Source of the DNA: Pyrobaculum ferrireducens
GTDB taxonomy: Archaea > Thermoproteota > Thermoprotei > Thermoproteales > Thermoproteaceae
Assembly: GCF_000234805.1 (NCBI RefSeq)
Contig: NC_016645.1
Span: 1,588,391-1,652,390 of the forward strand
Reading direction: 5' to 3'
DNA: 64,000 nt
Shown here: one piece after another, positions 63,761 to 64,000 of the stretch
Numbering within the stretch: the first letter of the stretch is position 1
How the letters are laid out: every line of letters begins with the position of its first letter
The notes under the pieces: generated by a model
Seen by the model: the letters and a program-made list of their open reading frames with translations, nothing else
Told to the model about the DNA's origin: nothing
The model's database searches: none
Made by a program: the position numbers and the translations under genes

Positions 63761-63999
63761 CGCGCGCCGACCCTCCTCCAACATCTGTCCGAGATCGCGA
63801 GCCGCCGTGTGCTAGTGCCGCATCGCCGCGGCGTAAAGCCCGAGCCGTCTTCGATCGCCAGAGAGCCAACAACAGGCGTTGTCTGCAACAACACAGCCCA
63901 CGGTAGGTGTTCGCCTATCCCCAGCGGGATGTACGGATGTTCATGCGGTATGTATACAAAGCCACAGCCCTCGCCTACAAGCCTGGTGGCTAGCTTCTC
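63757..63999 (-). CDS. Possible C-terminal part of an unknown gene at the window edge
   Basis: An open frame of 80 residues enters from the right edge and ends at TAG overlapping the HAD stop by four bases. It contains GEGCGFVYIPHEHPYIPLG and PWAVLLQTTPVVGSLAIEDGSG, loosely like the donor-site end of a GT4 enzyme, but no firm motif is present. The last 15 residues are Arg-rich and look non-coding, so this may be a chance frame. Confidence 0.3.
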   Translation of the reverse strand, partial: EKLATRLVGEGCGFVYIPHEHPYIPLGIGEHLPWAVLLQTTPVVGSLAIEDGSGFTPRRCGTSTRRLAISDRCWRRVGAR

Positions 64000-64000
64000 T

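Overview
The window looks like a chromosomal segment of a hyperthermophilic crenarchaeon of the Thermoproteales, most likely Pyrobaculum or a close relative. The reasons are GC-rich coding sequence broken by AT-rich promoters, many GTG and TTG starts lying about 25 bases downstream of a TATA-like box (leaderless transcription), very tight operons with ATGA overlaps, PaREP1-type and HEPN/MNT/VapBC small genes, and a complete branched Entner-Doudoroff locus. No rRNA, tRNA, CRISPR array or transposase was seen.

Left part (1-14.8 kb): a partial NUDIX hydrolase is followed by an operon for a diiron-carboxylate protein, a Rieske ferredoxin, a PEP-utilising mobile-domain protein broken by one extra base, and an inositol-phosphatase-family enzyme. 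Two NagD-like HAD proteins with altered nucleophile motifs follow. Next comes a two-gene split PEP-synthase-like phosphotransferase with the layout of phenylphosphate synthase, then a MmsA-type CoA-acylating aldehyde dehydrogenase, fumarase and an FAH-family/MDR/GlcG operon. Together these suggest activation and breakdown of an organic, possibly aromatic, substrate; that is inference.

Middle (14.9-28.6 kb): an AbrB-PhoU regulator, a CPBP protease, an MFS transporter, DsrE- and TusA-like proteins, XdhC, pirin, an unusual regulator joining a winged helix to a tetrapyrrole-methylase-like module, and a NrfC/NrfD electron-transfer operon that has no catalytic molybdenum subunit here. A VapBC pair and small membrane proteins follow.

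Central metabolism (28.6-35.3 kb): gluconate dehydratase, glucose dehydrogenase and a gluconolactonase-like protein run one way; KDG aldolase, KDG kinase and glucoamylase run the other way from a 51-bp shared promoter. The set converts maltodextrins or glucose through the branched Entner-Doudoroff pathway.

Accessory stretch (35.3-48.1 kb): two broken toxin-antitoxin-like genes, an intact HEPN-MNT pair, a secreted beta-propeller protein, a ferritin-encapsulin fusion, an ATPase with a perfect palindrome at its start, stomatin and NfeD proteins, and a formyl-THF cyclo-ligase-family gene split by a 1.8-kb AT-rich element encoding a LAGLIDADG-like protein.

Right part (48.1-64 kb): a cell-surface glycan locus with GT2 and GT4 glycosyltransferases, rmlA, rmlC, rmlD and an epimerase, mutase-like FAD proteins, an FkbM-type methyltransferase remnant, and an ATP-grasp/HAD pair. 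Two diverged GT4 genes in opposite orientation share a perfect 305-bp inverted repeat inside their coding regions. This marks recent gene conversion and could allow an 8.7-kb inversion that swaps glycosyltransferase halves.
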